Shown: in pieces, positions 6,420 through 13,587 of the stretch
Numbering within the stretch: position 1 is the first letter of the stretch
Layout of the letters: each line of letters starts with the position of its first letter
From: a virus
Direction: 5' to 3' (one strand)
IMG/VR virus record: IMGVR_UViG_3300042544_000093
Location: 1-33,607 of that record
DNA: 33,607 nt
The notes under the pieces: generated by a model
What the model was told of the DNA's origin: nothing
Seen by the model: the letters and a program-made list of their open reading frames with translations, nothing else
The model's database searches: none
Made by a program: the position numbers and the translations under genes

Positions 6420-8740
6420 TGGGTATCGTAGACAACGCCCTGATGGGCGCTTCTGGTCAGAGTGGCTACAACCTCACACGCTCGCTGCGGTTTCGTAGCT
6501 CGGCTAGTGCTTATTTGAGCCGGACTCCTGCTAGTGCGGGCAATCGCAAGACTTGGACATGGAGTGCATGGGTTAAGCGTGGGCAATTAGGTGTATTTCA
6601 ATCCATTTTTTCTGCTTTTAACGGCGCGGCTAACAATGATGGCATTGGTTTTAATGCAAACAACAAACTATCATTGTATTCAGCAAGTGTAGGTGCAGAC
6701 GTCAGGGTAACAACTGCGGTCTATCGTGACCCGTCTGCTTGGTATCATATTGTTGTTTCTTCAGATACGCCGAACGCAACAGCGCAAAGCAGGGCTAGAA
6801 TTTGGGTCAATGGATCTGAGGTTACGGCTTGGGATACCAATACAACCATTACGCAAAACAGCGATTGGTTTTTCAACAGTACGAATCAACACAATATTGG
6901 GCGATTTGTTGCTGGCGGCTATTACGATGGCTATCAAACTGAAATTAACTTCATCGACGGTCAGGCGCTCACCCCATCATCATTCGGGTCAACCAACACG
7001 CTAACAGGCGTATGGCAACCTGCAAAGTACCAAGGAACATATGGTACGAATGGTTTTTATTTGCCCTTCACGGACAACTCCGGTGCGACAGCCACGACGA
7101 TTGGCAAAGACTTTAGTGGAAACGGCAATAACTGGACACCGAACAACATCAGCATCACGGCTGGTGTGACATACGACTCCATGACCGATGTGCCTACGCT
7201 AACAAGTGCTACGGCGGCTAACTTTGCTGTGTTGAATCCATTGAAAAGTTACTACACCCCGACAAATGGCAATTTGTCGATGTCAACAGGCTCTAGCGTT
7301 ACTGGACTTGATGTTGCAAGCATTGGTTTGGGGACAGGAGTTAAGTTTTATTTTGAAGCAACGGCTACAGGCACTGCGGAACAAATTGGTATTTTTAGCA
7401 GTAATCACGCATTAACACCAACAGGTTCAAAGCGGTATTGGTATCTGGAATCTGGCGGTTTGTACAACGATGGAACGCTTTTGCAATCTGTTGCAACATT
7501 CACAAGCGGTGACACGATTGCTGTTGCTTGGGATGGCACGGCGCAAACCGTTACGTTTTATAAAAACAATACGCAACAAGGCACAGCAATTTCTGTAGAC
7601 ACCAGCTATTCGTATTTCTTTGGTGTCGGTGCGTACAACGGTGGCTGGAACGTCAACTTCGGACAGCGTCCTTTTTTATACACACCCCCCACAGGTTTTG
7701 TAGCCCTGAACACGTTTAACTTGCCGACTAGCACTATCGTCAAGGGCAATACGGTGATGGATGCTACGTTGTATAGCGGGAATAACGCTGCAACACAAAC
7801 AATCGTAAACGCCGCAGGATTTCAACCTGATGCAGTTTGGTTGAAGTGTAGAAGCACGGTTGACTCTTGGGGGCAGGTTGATTCTGTTCGCGGCGTTAAC
7901 AAATTACTTCAAAGCAACAACACAAACGCTGAAATTACAGCAGGTTCAGTAACCGCATTTAATTCAAACGGATTTACTGCTGATTTGAATTTCAACGTGT
8001 CTGGTCGCACTTACGTTGGCTATCAATGGCAGGCAGGAAAAGGAACAACATCAACCAACACAAGCGGAACAATTACATCGACTGTAAGCGTAAATGCTAG
8101 TGCTGGGTTTTCGATTGTGACATATAGCGGTTCAACCCCGTCTGGTACGGTTGGACATGGGCTTGGAGTTACCCCTAGTATGATTATTGTTAAACAGCGT
8201 AATGCTGCAGGTAACAATTGGCCTGTTTGGATTAGTGGAACAACAAGTGCCACTCAGTTTTTATTTTTTAATGGTGTGGCAGCAATTGCAACATCTACCA
8301 ACTTTTGGAATAGCACGTTGCCAACTTCGTCTGTATTTAGTGTTGGTAACGATAGCGCAACAAACACAACAGGTTCAACTTATGTGGCATATTGTTGGGC
8401 TGCAATAGCTGGGTTTAGTTCATTTGGTAGCTTTACCGGCAACTCCAATGCGGATGGGCCGTTTGTGTATTTAGGCTTTAGACCAAAGTATGTAACGCTT
8501 AGAAGAACAGACGATACTGGCAATTGGTTAGTATTTGACGCCGCCCGAGACCCATACAATACAGTTGTAAATTTTCTACGGACAAATGCTTCAGATGCGG
8601 AATCAACCGGTGTAGATGTGGCGTTAGATTTCTTATCTAATGGTTTCAAGATTAGACAGACATCAGGAAACATTAACGCAGGCAATATTGTTTACATGGC
8701 GTTTGCCGAGAATCCTTTTAAAAACTCTTTAGCCCGATGA
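6419..8740 (+). CDS. Large LamG + SPRY-like phage adhesin
   Basis: 773 residues. Residues about 15-200 form a LamG/concanavalin-A-like lectin fold ('LRFRSSASAYLSRTP', 'WTWSAWVKRG', 'WYHIVVSSDT', 'IWVNGSEV', 'EINFIDGQALTPSSFG'). After a linker ('GNNWTPNNISITAGVTYDSM'), residues about 270-425 form a SPRY-like beta-sandwich ('FYFEATATG', 'YWYLESGGLYNDGTLLQS', 'GDTIAVAWDGTAQTVTFYKN', 'NFGQRPFLYTPPTGF'). The C-terminal 340 residues repeat a different beta module ('GFSIVTYSGSTPSGTVGHGL', 'PSMIIVKQRN', 'GFKIRQTSGNINAGNIVYMA'). This architecture is known from aquatic phages and is thought to bind host glycans; enzymatic residues are not evident. It is the largest protein of the adhesin region and a strong receptor-binding candidate. 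Confidence 0.8.
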   Translation: MGIVDNALMGASGQSGYNLTRSLRFRSSASAYLSRTPASAGNRKTWTWSAWVKRGQLGVFQSIFSAFNGAANNDGIGFNANNKLSLYSASVGADVRVTTAVYRDPSAWYHIVVSSDTPNATAQSRARIWVNGSEVTAWDTNTTITQNSDWFFNSTNQHNIGRFVAGGYYDGYQTEINFIDGQALTPSSFGSTNTLTGVWQPAKYQGTYGTNGFYLPFTDNSGATATTIGKDFSGNGNNWTPNNISITAGVTYDSMTDVPTLTSATAANFAVLNPLKSYYTPTNGNLSMSTGSSVTGLDVASIGLGTGVKFYFEATATGTAEQIGIFSSNHALTPTGSKRYWYLESGGLYNDGTLLQSVATFTSGDTIAVAWDGTAQTVTFYKNNTQQGTAISVDTSYSYFFGVGAYNGGWNVNFGQRPFLYTPPTGFVALNTFNLPTSTIVKGNTVMDATLYSGNNAATQTIVNAAGFQPDAVWLKCRSTVDSWGQVDSVRGVNKLLQSNNTNAEITAGSVTAFNSNGFTADLNFNVSGRTYVGYQWQAGKGTTSTNTSGTITSTVSVNASAGFSIVTYSGSTPSGTVGHGLGVTPSMIIVKQRNAAGNNWPVWISGTTSATQFLFFNGVAAIATSTNFWNSTLPTSSVFSVGNDSATNTTGSTYVAYCWAAIAGFSSFGSFTGNSNADGPFVYLGFRPKYVTLRRTDDTGNWLVFDAARDPYNTVVNFLRTNASDAESTGVDVALDFLSNGFKIRQTSGNINAGNIVYMAFAENPFKNSLAR

Positions 8741-8747
8741 GGTAATA

Positions 8748-9260
8748 ATGTTTGCAATAATCTCCAACGGCGCTATCGCCCTTTTAGTCCAAGCTGGTAC
8801 GCCTTTCACTTGGGATGGTACTCAGTACCCGGCAAACTGGTGCAACCTGTCCACGCCCGACCAGAAGGCAGCGATTGGCATGGTGGATGTTATTTACGCC
8901 CAACAGCCTAATGACCAATACTACTGGGTAACCCAGAACGCGCCTGTGTATGATCCCCTGCGTAACGTCGTGAACGTAACCTTTACTGCTACGCCTAAAG
9001 ACCTGTTCATGCTGCAAGGTAACGCCGTAACAGCCGTGCAGCAACAAGCCTACTCAATCCTGCTTCCAAGCGATTGGCGCGTGGTCAAAGGCTACGAAAC
9101 AAAGACAGCCATCCCCGATGACTGGAACACATGGCGTCAGACAATACGTACACAGTGTGAGACCCAAGTCGCAGCAATATCTGCTTGCACAACGGTTGAC
9201 GAACTAGCTGCTCTGCCTCCAGTTGCATGGGCAAATGACCCGAACTACGTCGGAGTTTAA
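8748..9260 (+). CDS. Fibre-accessory protein, putative tail-fibre-assembly type
   Basis: 170 residues, with GAGG five bases before the ATG. The first half has a fold-like pattern 'IISNGAIALLVQAGTPFTWD' and 'QYPANWCNLSTPDQKAAIGM', followed by a short strand region. The second half is helical and carries 'DDWNTWRQTIRTQCETQVA', 'TTVDELAALPPVAWANDPN'. C-terminal 'W..WR..IR..' plus 'V(D)ELAALP' helices are familiar from proteins encoded beside phage tail fibres, where they probably act in fibre assembly or capping. It lies directly before the third glycine-rich fibre (2 bases between stop and start), which supports that role. The assignment is tentative. Confidence 0.6.
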   Translation: MFAIISNGAIALLVQAGTPFTWDGTQYPANWCNLSTPDQKAAIGMVDVIYAQQPNDQYYWVTQNAPVYDPLRNVVNVTFTATPKDLFMLQGNAVTAVQQQAYSILLPSDWRVVKGYETKTAIPDDWNTWRQTIRTQCETQVAAISACTTVDELAALPPVAWANDPNYVGV

Positions 9261-9262
9261 AC

Positions 9263-10243
9263 ATGCCTCTTACCCAAGTACAAGGTGAAATGGTAGCTGG
9301 CGGCACCGGTGCTTTGACTGTGCCTGCTGGAACGACTGCGCAAAGACCCGCTTCTCCTACCGTCGGTATGCAGCGTTGGAATACTACGCTTGGGCAAATG
9401 GAAGCGTGGACTGGAAGTGCTTGGCAACAGGTCACTTCATTGTTATATGAAATAAGCTATTTAGTGGTTGCTGGTGGCGGCGGTGCTGGCAGTGCTAACG
9501 GCGGTCAAGGTGGCGGTGGTGGTGGCGCAGGCGGGTTTTTGACTGGTACAGGCGCATTTAATTCAGGAACTGCGTACACAATTACTGTAGGCGCAGGTGG
9601 TGCAGGTGGCACAAATACAAGCACTCCTGCTAACGGCGTTGCTGGTAGTAATTCTTCTATTGCGTCATTGTCTGTCACGGCTATTGGTGGCGGTTATGGT
9701 GGCGCTGCAACTTCTGCTGGAGGCGGATCAGGTGGAAGCGGTGGTGGCGCAGGGACTGGAGGTACAGCATTTTCTGGAGGTTCCGGGACTTCAGGTCAAG
9801 GCAATGCTGGCGGCGCAAACAATGGAAATTCACCATACAGGGGTGGTGGCGGTGGCGGTGCAAGTGCTGTTGGAACAGCGGGTGGAAGCGTAGGTAATAG
9901 CGTAGGCGGGGCCGGTCTTTCTAGTTCTATTTCTGGCTCTGCCGTAACGTATGCAGGGGGCGGTGGCGGTGGCTCACATTCATCTTCAACTGCTTCAGCC
10001 GCAGGTGGTGCAGGTGGTGGTGGCGCTTCAGCAAGTCAGGCAAGTCAAACAGGCGTTGCTGGAACTGCAAACACGGGTGGTGGCGGTGGCGGCGGTGCAA
10101 ACGTAGGTGTTGGCGGAGCAGGCGGCTCAGGCGTAGTTATTATTTCCTACGCAGGCTCACAGCGTGGCACAGGTGGCACCGTAACCTCATCAGGCGGATA
10201 CACCATTCATACCTTCACGTCTTCAAGCACATACACAGCATAA
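9263..10243 (+). CDS. Glycine-rich tail fibre / adhesin 3
   Basis: 326 residues. It opens with a stem nearly identical to that of fibre 1 ('GTTAQRPASPTVGMQRWNTT', 'LGQMEAWTGSAWQQVTSLLY'), without the beta-sandwich anchor. It continues as a glycine-rich distal domain ('YLVVAGGGGAGSANGGQGGG' and many later GGGGG blocks). The tip 'SQRGTGGTVTSSGGYTIHTF' followed by TSSSTY is the same as in fibre 1 apart from the last residues. Loops between Gly blocks differ strongly from the other two paralogues, as expected if they determine specificity. The last base of its stop is shared with the next start (TAATG). Confidence 0.83.
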   Translation: MPLTQVQGEMVAGGTGALTVPAGTTAQRPASPTVGMQRWNTTLGQMEAWTGSAWQQVTSLLYEISYLVVAGGGGAGSANGGQGGGGGGAGGFLTGTGAFNSGTAYTITVGAGGAGGTNTSTPANGVAGSNSSIASLSVTAIGGGYGGAATSAGGGSGGSGGGAGTGGTAFSGGSGTSGQGNAGGANNGNSPYRGGGGGGASAVGTAGGSVGNSVGGAGLSSSISGSAVTYAGGGGGGSHSSSTASAAGGAGGGGASASQASQTGVAGTANTGGGGGGGANVGVGGAGGSGVVIISYAGSQRGTGGTVTSSGGYTIHTFTSSSTYTA

Positions 10244-10965
10244 TGTTCGGCATAACATCATTCGCGCAGTCTCCTTTTGCTGGGTTAGGTGGTAACGCCT
10301 ACGCCCTGACTGTTGCCGAAGCGATGACTGTAGCTTCTGATGCCTATGCTGCCCAAGCTGACTTTGCTGGTATTTACGACGAGTCGTTTGCTGTTACGGA
10401 CGATGTGCCGTCGAACTTTAACTATTATGTTGACCTAACAGATACAAGCGATTATTCGGACGATTACTTTGGCGTAATTGACACGAGCGCAGCTCTTGCT
10501 GAAACGCTGTCCTTACTTGATGCCCTGACCGGTGGTTTGGACATCCCCGTTGCTGTTGATGATACAACCTCATATGCAGACGCTTATGCGGGCGCAGTAG
10601 ACTTTACCGAAGAGGTAGACGAAGCTGTTACCCTGACAGACTTATATGCAAGCAGTGCGGTGTTTGCCTCGGCGTTGCTTGAGCAGATTACGGTTACAGA
10701 GACCCAGAACGCAACGTTTACCTTTACTACAGATGTTGCAGAGACGCTTACAGCTTCCGATTTATACAACGTATCAGTGGGTTACAGTGGGATTGTAATT
10801 GAATCCATAAGCTTTTCTGATAGCCTGCTAGTACGTGGTTGGTTTAGAATTAACGATAATCAGACTGGTGCTTGGGTGCAAATTAACAATACGCAGTCTA
10901 CAAACTGGAACTCGATTAACAACGGTCAAAACCCCGGTTGGCTACCAGTCAACGACGATCAATAA
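10243..10965 (+). CDS. Acidic tandem-repeat virion protein (20-residue and 11-residue repeats)
   Basis: 240 residues with two classes of repeat. Residues about 26-197 are eight to nine degenerate repeats of 19-21 residues, each starting with an acidic or threonine residue and reading roughly E-x2-T/S-x2-D-x-Y (for example 'EAVTLTDLYASS' and 'ETLTASDLYNVS'). Residues 200-240 are four units of an exact 11-residue pattern W-x2-I/V-N-D/N-x-Q-x3 that ends with the stop codon. Asp and Glu are frequent and there are few Lys/Arg. The first 20 residues are hydrophobic and glycine-rich. A solenoid or fibrous appendage is plausible. I do not know a characterised homologue. It sits between a glycine-rich fibre and the collar fibre. 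Confidence 0.7.
   Translation: MFGITSFAQSPFAGLGGNAYALTVAEAMTVASDAYAAQADFAGIYDESFAVTDDVPSNFNYYVDLTDTSDYSDDYFGVIDTSAALAETLSLLDALTGGLDIPVAVDDTTSYADAYAGAVDFTEEVDEAVTLTDLYASSAVFASALLEQITVTETQNATFTFTTDVAETLTASDLYNVSVGYSGIVIESISFSDSLLVRGWFRINDNQTGAWVQINNTQSTNWNSINNGQNPGWLPVNDDQ
10840..10962 (+). repeat. Four tandem 11-codon units, W-x-x-[IV]-N-[DN]-x-Q
   Basis: Units begin at Trp codons at 10840, 10873, 10906 and 10939, exactly 33 bases apart: 'WFRINDNQTGA', 'WVQINNTQSTN', 'WNSINNGQNPG' and the partial 'WLPVNDDQ', which abuts the stop. Codons differ between units while the key residues are kept, so the repeat is old and maintained at protein level. Confidence 0.85.
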
Positions 10966-10974
10966 GGAACTACG

Positions 10975-11778
10975 ATGCCATCAACCTATAGCCCTAGTTT
11001 AAGGATCGAACTTATCGGTGACGGTGAGCAATCCGGAACGTGGGGTCAAACCACAAACAACAACCTTGGCACCCTGCTTGAGCAGGCAATTACGGGTATT
11101 ACAAACATTAGCGTTACCGCTGGCGACGTAACCCTTACATCCTTTAACGGTGCAGTGGATGAGGCTCGAAGCCCTGTTCTGAACGTAACAGGCTCGCCCG
11201 GTGTAACACGAAACGTAACGATCCCAAACCAGAAAAAGACGTATCTGGTTAAAAACACATCAAACGCAACGGTTGGTATTAAAACTTCCGCAGGTGGTGC
11301 CGCAACGGTATCCTCGGGTTCCCAAAGCTTGTTGGTCTGTAACGGTTCAGACGTTGTTACGCCATACCTAGAAAGTACGGTTGTCACACCACCATTTGTT
11401 GCCGGTACGATTATGTTGTTTGTGCAGTCTGCTGCACCTACGGGGTGGACCAAGGTTACAACCTATAACGACGCTGCTTTGCGTATTGTTAACGGTGCAG
11501 CTAGTTCAGGCGGTGTAACAGGTTTTGCTACGATATTTGCTGCTGGTGGTATTACTTCTGGCGCCACAACGCTATCTACAGCACAGATGCCAAGCCACAA
11601 CCACTTTATGAACGACCGTAACCAATCACCCGGTCAATTTGATCCGGGCGGTATCGGATTTTTGTTTCCCGGTGGTAACGCTCAATTTACAGCCAACACT
11701 GGCGGCAGCGGCAGTCATACACACTTGGTCACAATGAACCTTAAGTACGTCGATGTCATCGTTGCGAGCAAAGACTGA
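10975..11778 (+). CDS. Tail-collar/gp12-like short fibre protein
   Basis: 267 residues, with AAGGA upstream of the ATG. Residues 5-130 are a beta-rich shaft ('SLRIELIGDGEQSGTWGQTT', 'GVTRNVTIPNQKKTYLVKNT'), a pattern widely seen in aquatic phage fibres. Residues 143-175 carry the tail-collar signature 'GTIMLFVQSAAPTGWTKV'. Two His-x-His pairs follow: H208/H210 in 'QMPSHNHF' and H248/H250 in 'GSGSHTHL'. In T4 gp12 such pairs bind a metal ion along the trimer axis; the same is likely here. The C-terminus 'VTMNLKYVDVIVASKD' is the usual ending of collar fibres. It probably binds a host surface receptor. The stop overlaps the next start (TGATG). Confidence 0.8.
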   Translation: MPSTYSPSLRIELIGDGEQSGTWGQTTNNNLGTLLEQAITGITNISVTAGDVTLTSFNGAVDEARSPVLNVTGSPGVTRNVTIPNQKKTYLVKNTSNATVGIKTSAGGAATVSSGSQSLLVCNGSDVVTPYLESTVVTPPFVAGTIMLFVQSAAPTGWTKVTTYNDAALRIVNGAASSGGVTGFATIFAAGGITSGATTLSTAQMPSHNHFMNDRNQSPGQFDPGGIGFLFPGGNAQFTANTGGSGSHTHLVTMNLKYVDVIVASKD

Positions 11779-12062
11779 TGGAACTTAAACCCGGAAATTT
11801 CTGCCCGTTAATTAAAGAAGACTGCGTACAACTTAAATGTGCGTGGTTTACTCAGTTGCGTGGTAAGCACCCACAGACAGGCGCTGATGTTGATGAGTGG
11901 GGCTGCGCGGTTACTTGGCTACCCATGCTTATGATTGAAAATAGTCAACAACAACGCCAGACCGGTGCGGCGGTAGAGAGCTTCCGTAACGAGATGGTCA
12001 AGGCTAACGAGACTACAACCCAGATACTGTTTGCTGCATCGCAACAGAACCTTTTGAAATAG
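11778..12062 (+). CDS. Small four-cysteine conserved phage protein
   Basis: 94 residues, starting in a TGATG overlap with the collar fibre. The N-terminal half has four cysteines at 9, 16, 21 and 43 (C-x6-C-x4-C-x21-C) inside 'FCPLIKEDCVQLKCAWFTQL' and 'DEWGCAVTWLPMLMIE'. The C-terminal half is a helix rich in Q, E and N ('QQQRQTGAAVESFRNEMVKA'). I recall closely similar small proteins in many uncultured aquatic phage genomes near fibre or lysis genes, without an assigned role. The cysteine spacing would suit a bound metal or Fe-S cluster, or disulfides if the protein is exported, but no signal peptide is present. The function is unknown. Confidence 0.7.
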   Translation: MELKPGNFCPLIKEDCVQLKCAWFTQLRGKHPQTGADVDEWGCAVTWLPMLMIENSQQQRQTGAAVESFRNEMVKANETTTQILFAASQQNLLK

Positions 12063-12070
12063 GATTAATT

Positions 12071-12376
12071 ATGGCTACTTGGTCTATTATCAGCATTACT
12101 GTGTTGCCACAAGTTGATGGGTATTCTGATTTTGCATGGCAAGTTGAGTGGGCATGTACTGCTACGGACGGCACAAACACGCAATCAATCACCTCTGCGG
12201 TGACGTTTTCTCCAGCCCAACAAACTGATCCTTACACGCCTTATGACGAGCTTACAGAAGCTCAGGTTGTTGAATGGGTTCAAGCTACGCTCGGTCCAGA
12301 AAAGACAGTACAAACCGAAGCTGTAGTAACAAATGCATTAACTGCAACACCAGCGCCTTTGCCTTGGGCTGTGTAA
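12071..12376 (+). CDS. Small conserved phage protein ('MATWSIISITVLPQVDGYSD' type)
   Basis: 101 residues, 8 bases after the previous stop, with AGGA before the ATG. The N-terminal part is a short beta-domain ('TWSIISITVLPQVDGYSDFA', 'WQVEWACTATDGTNTQSITS'). This is followed by 'FTEY'-like 'YTPYDELTEAQVVEWVQATL' and a C-terminal tail 'APLPWAV'. I recognise this two-part pattern, beta-strands then 'LTE..V..WV...LG', from small uncharacterised proteins of aquatic phages. It probably folds as a compact alpha/beta domain. No catalytic motif is visible. The gene lies at the border between adhesin and lysis blocks and ends in TAATG overlapping the membrane protein gene. Confidence 0.7.
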   Translation: MATWSIISITVLPQVDGYSDFAWQVEWACTATDGTNTQSITSAVTFSPAQQTDPYTPYDELTEAQVVEWVQATLGPEKTVQTEAVVTNALTATPAPLPWAV

Positions 12377-13071
12377 TGGTTACAGCAAAGAAACCAGTTG
12401 CTAAGACTGCCGTTAAGCGAGCAGTAGCGCGAAGTACTGCAGCAAAGCCTGCGCCAAAGGTTACAAAGGCAGCACCACGCGACATGACGGACAAGATTCT
12501 TGACCTCATTAAGTGGGTGGATAACCCGTTTAAACTTGTTTCCGTCATTTTGCTGTCTACGATTGCTTTTACTGGATACTTTGCATGGGACAGCCGTCAG
12601 GTCATTTTGGCTGCAATTAAGTCAAGTAACTCGATGCCACAGCTAAAGACGCATGATGAGCTTGTGCCTATTGCAAACAGGCTTGTAAAAGAAACACAGG
12701 CGGTGGGTTTGGTTATCAACAAGGTCAACCTCGCCACAAATTCACGCACAACGGTGCTGGCTATTGCTAATGAGGAGCGTAACCACAAGCTAGAAGGCAT
12801 CACAGTATCGTTGTTTAACGAGTCCCCAGCACGAAACGCTGACGTTGTATCTATGCTAAATAACGAGATAGCCTGTAAGCCGTTTGAGTCATCAAGTCCT
12901 GTGGGTGAGTGGGCAAAATCTCAAGGCGTGACGTATATGTGCCGTGGGTCAATACCCAATGAAATCGGTAAGTTTGCAGGATATGTTGCTGTAGGGTTCA
13001 AAGCAGAACCACGGGACTTAACATCCGTTAAGACTCGAATCATATTAGCCGCATCGGAGATGGACAAATGA
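12376..13071 (+). CDS. Single-TM inner-membrane protein of the lysis block (spanin-like candidate)
   Basis: 231 residues from the ATG of the TAATG junction at 12376; an earlier in-frame ATG at 12274 lies inside the previous gene. Residues 1-40 are Lys/Ala/Pro-rich and strongly basic ('AKKPVAKTAVKRAVARSTAA'). Residues about 52-70 are one hydrophobic segment ('FKLVSVILLSTIAFTGYFAW'). The basic side before the segment predicts N-in, C-out topology. The outer domain, residues 80-231, contains two cysteines ('EIACKPFESS', 'GVTYMCRGSIPNEIGKFAGY'). Its position just before holin and endolysin suggests a role in lysis, perhaps bridging to the outer envelope, but it has no lipobox and only a short helical part. 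Family unknown to me. Confidence 0.7.
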   Translation: MVTAKKPVAKTAVKRAVARSTAAKPAPKVTKAAPRDMTDKILDLIKWVDNPFKLVSVILLSTIAFTGYFAWDSRQVILAAIKSSNSMPQLKTHDELVPIANRLVKETQAVGLVINKVNLATNSRTTVLAIANEERNHKLEGITVSLFNESPARNADVVSMLNNEIACKPFESSSPVGEWAKSQGVTYMCRGSIPNEIGKFAGYVAVGFKAEPRDLTSVKTRIILAASEMDK

Positions 13072-13154
13072 AAGCAAAATGGGAAGCATTTAAGGCGTGG
13101 TGTAACGCCAAGTGGATGGCTGTAAAGGCTTGGTTTTCAAACGTGAGGTTCTGA
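13068..13154 (+). CDS. 28-residue Trp-rich micro-ORF in the lysis block
   Basis: ATG at 13068 overlaps the previous stop as ATGA, and a GGAGA lies at 13056-13060, 7 bases upstream. The product has 28 residues in the order 'MKAKWEAFKAWCNAK' then 'WMAVKAWFSNVRF'. Four tryptophans sit at 5, 11, 16 and 22 and the net charge is about +5, so a helix would have an aromatic face and a basic face. It stops at 13152-13154, one base before the holin ATG, and its last codons contain the holin's ribosome binding site. It may be a membrane-active peptide, or mainly a device to couple holin translation. I know no homologue. Confidence 0.55.
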   Translation: MKAKWEAFKAWCNAKWMAVKAWFSNVRF

Positions 13155-13155
13155 C

Positions 13156-13587
13156 ATGCTACCGATTATGGATATCCTTGGCATCGGGATGAAGGTGCTA
13201 GACAAGTTTTTTCCTGATCCTGAGCAAAAAGCAAAGGCTCAGTTAGAGCTTATGCAGATGCAGCAAAATGGTGAGCTTGCCAAGATGCAAGCGGATATGC
13301 AAGAGCAAGGCGAGCTGACCAAGCGCCAAGAGAACGACATGAAGTCCGACTCATGGCTGAGCAAGAACATCCGCCCGATGACGTTGATTGCTATCCTTGC
13401 TGGCTACTTTACGTTCGCTATGATGAGCGCGTTTGATATGGAAACCAACAAGGCTTACGTCGAGCTGCTCGGGCAGTGGGGGATGTTAATTATGTCCTTC
13501 TACTTTGGTGGCAGAACGCTGGAAAAGATTATTGACATGAAAGCTAAAGAAAAAATTACTGAAACGGAGATTAAAAATGCAAAGTAA
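13156..13587 (+). CDS. Holin, phage 3-TM/GTA-type family
   Basis: 143 residues; a GTGAGG lies 7 bases before the ATG. Residues 1-20 form an amphipathic start ('PIMDILGIGMKVLDKFFPDP'). Residues 22-65 are a Gln/Met-rich coiled coil ('KAKAQLELMQMQQNGELAKM'). The family hallmark 'DSWLSKNIRPMTLIAILAGY' begins the first membrane segment (about 74-92), and 'GQWGMLIMSFYFGGRTLEKI' the second (about 102-118). This matches the 'holin of 3TMs' family found in gene-transfer agents and many phages. It should form the inner-membrane lesions that release the endolysin. The endolysin ATG lies 11 bases inside its end, so the two are coupled. Confidence 0.85.
   Translation: MLPIMDILGIGMKVLDKFFPDPEQKAKAQLELMQMQQNGELAKMQADMQEQGELTKRQENDMKSDSWLSKNIRPMTLIAILAGYFTFAMMSAFDMETNKAYVELLGQWGMLIMSFYFGGRTLEKIIDMKAKEKITETEIKNAK

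Noticed and set aside
2867-10243. Diversity-generating retroelement acting on the fibre genes
   Set aside because: No reverse transcriptase, no template/variable repeat pair with adenine-specific differences could be seen in the window.
9263-10243. Glycine-rich stretches as sequencing artefact or frameshift-prone pseudogene
   Set aside because: All three frames stay open through the Gly runs to conserved tips, and codons vary, so they are genuine coding sequence.
12274-12375. N-terminal extension of the single-TM protein from ATG 12274
   Set aside because: The extension reads the previous gene out of frame; the TAATG junction at 12376 matches other junctions of this genome.
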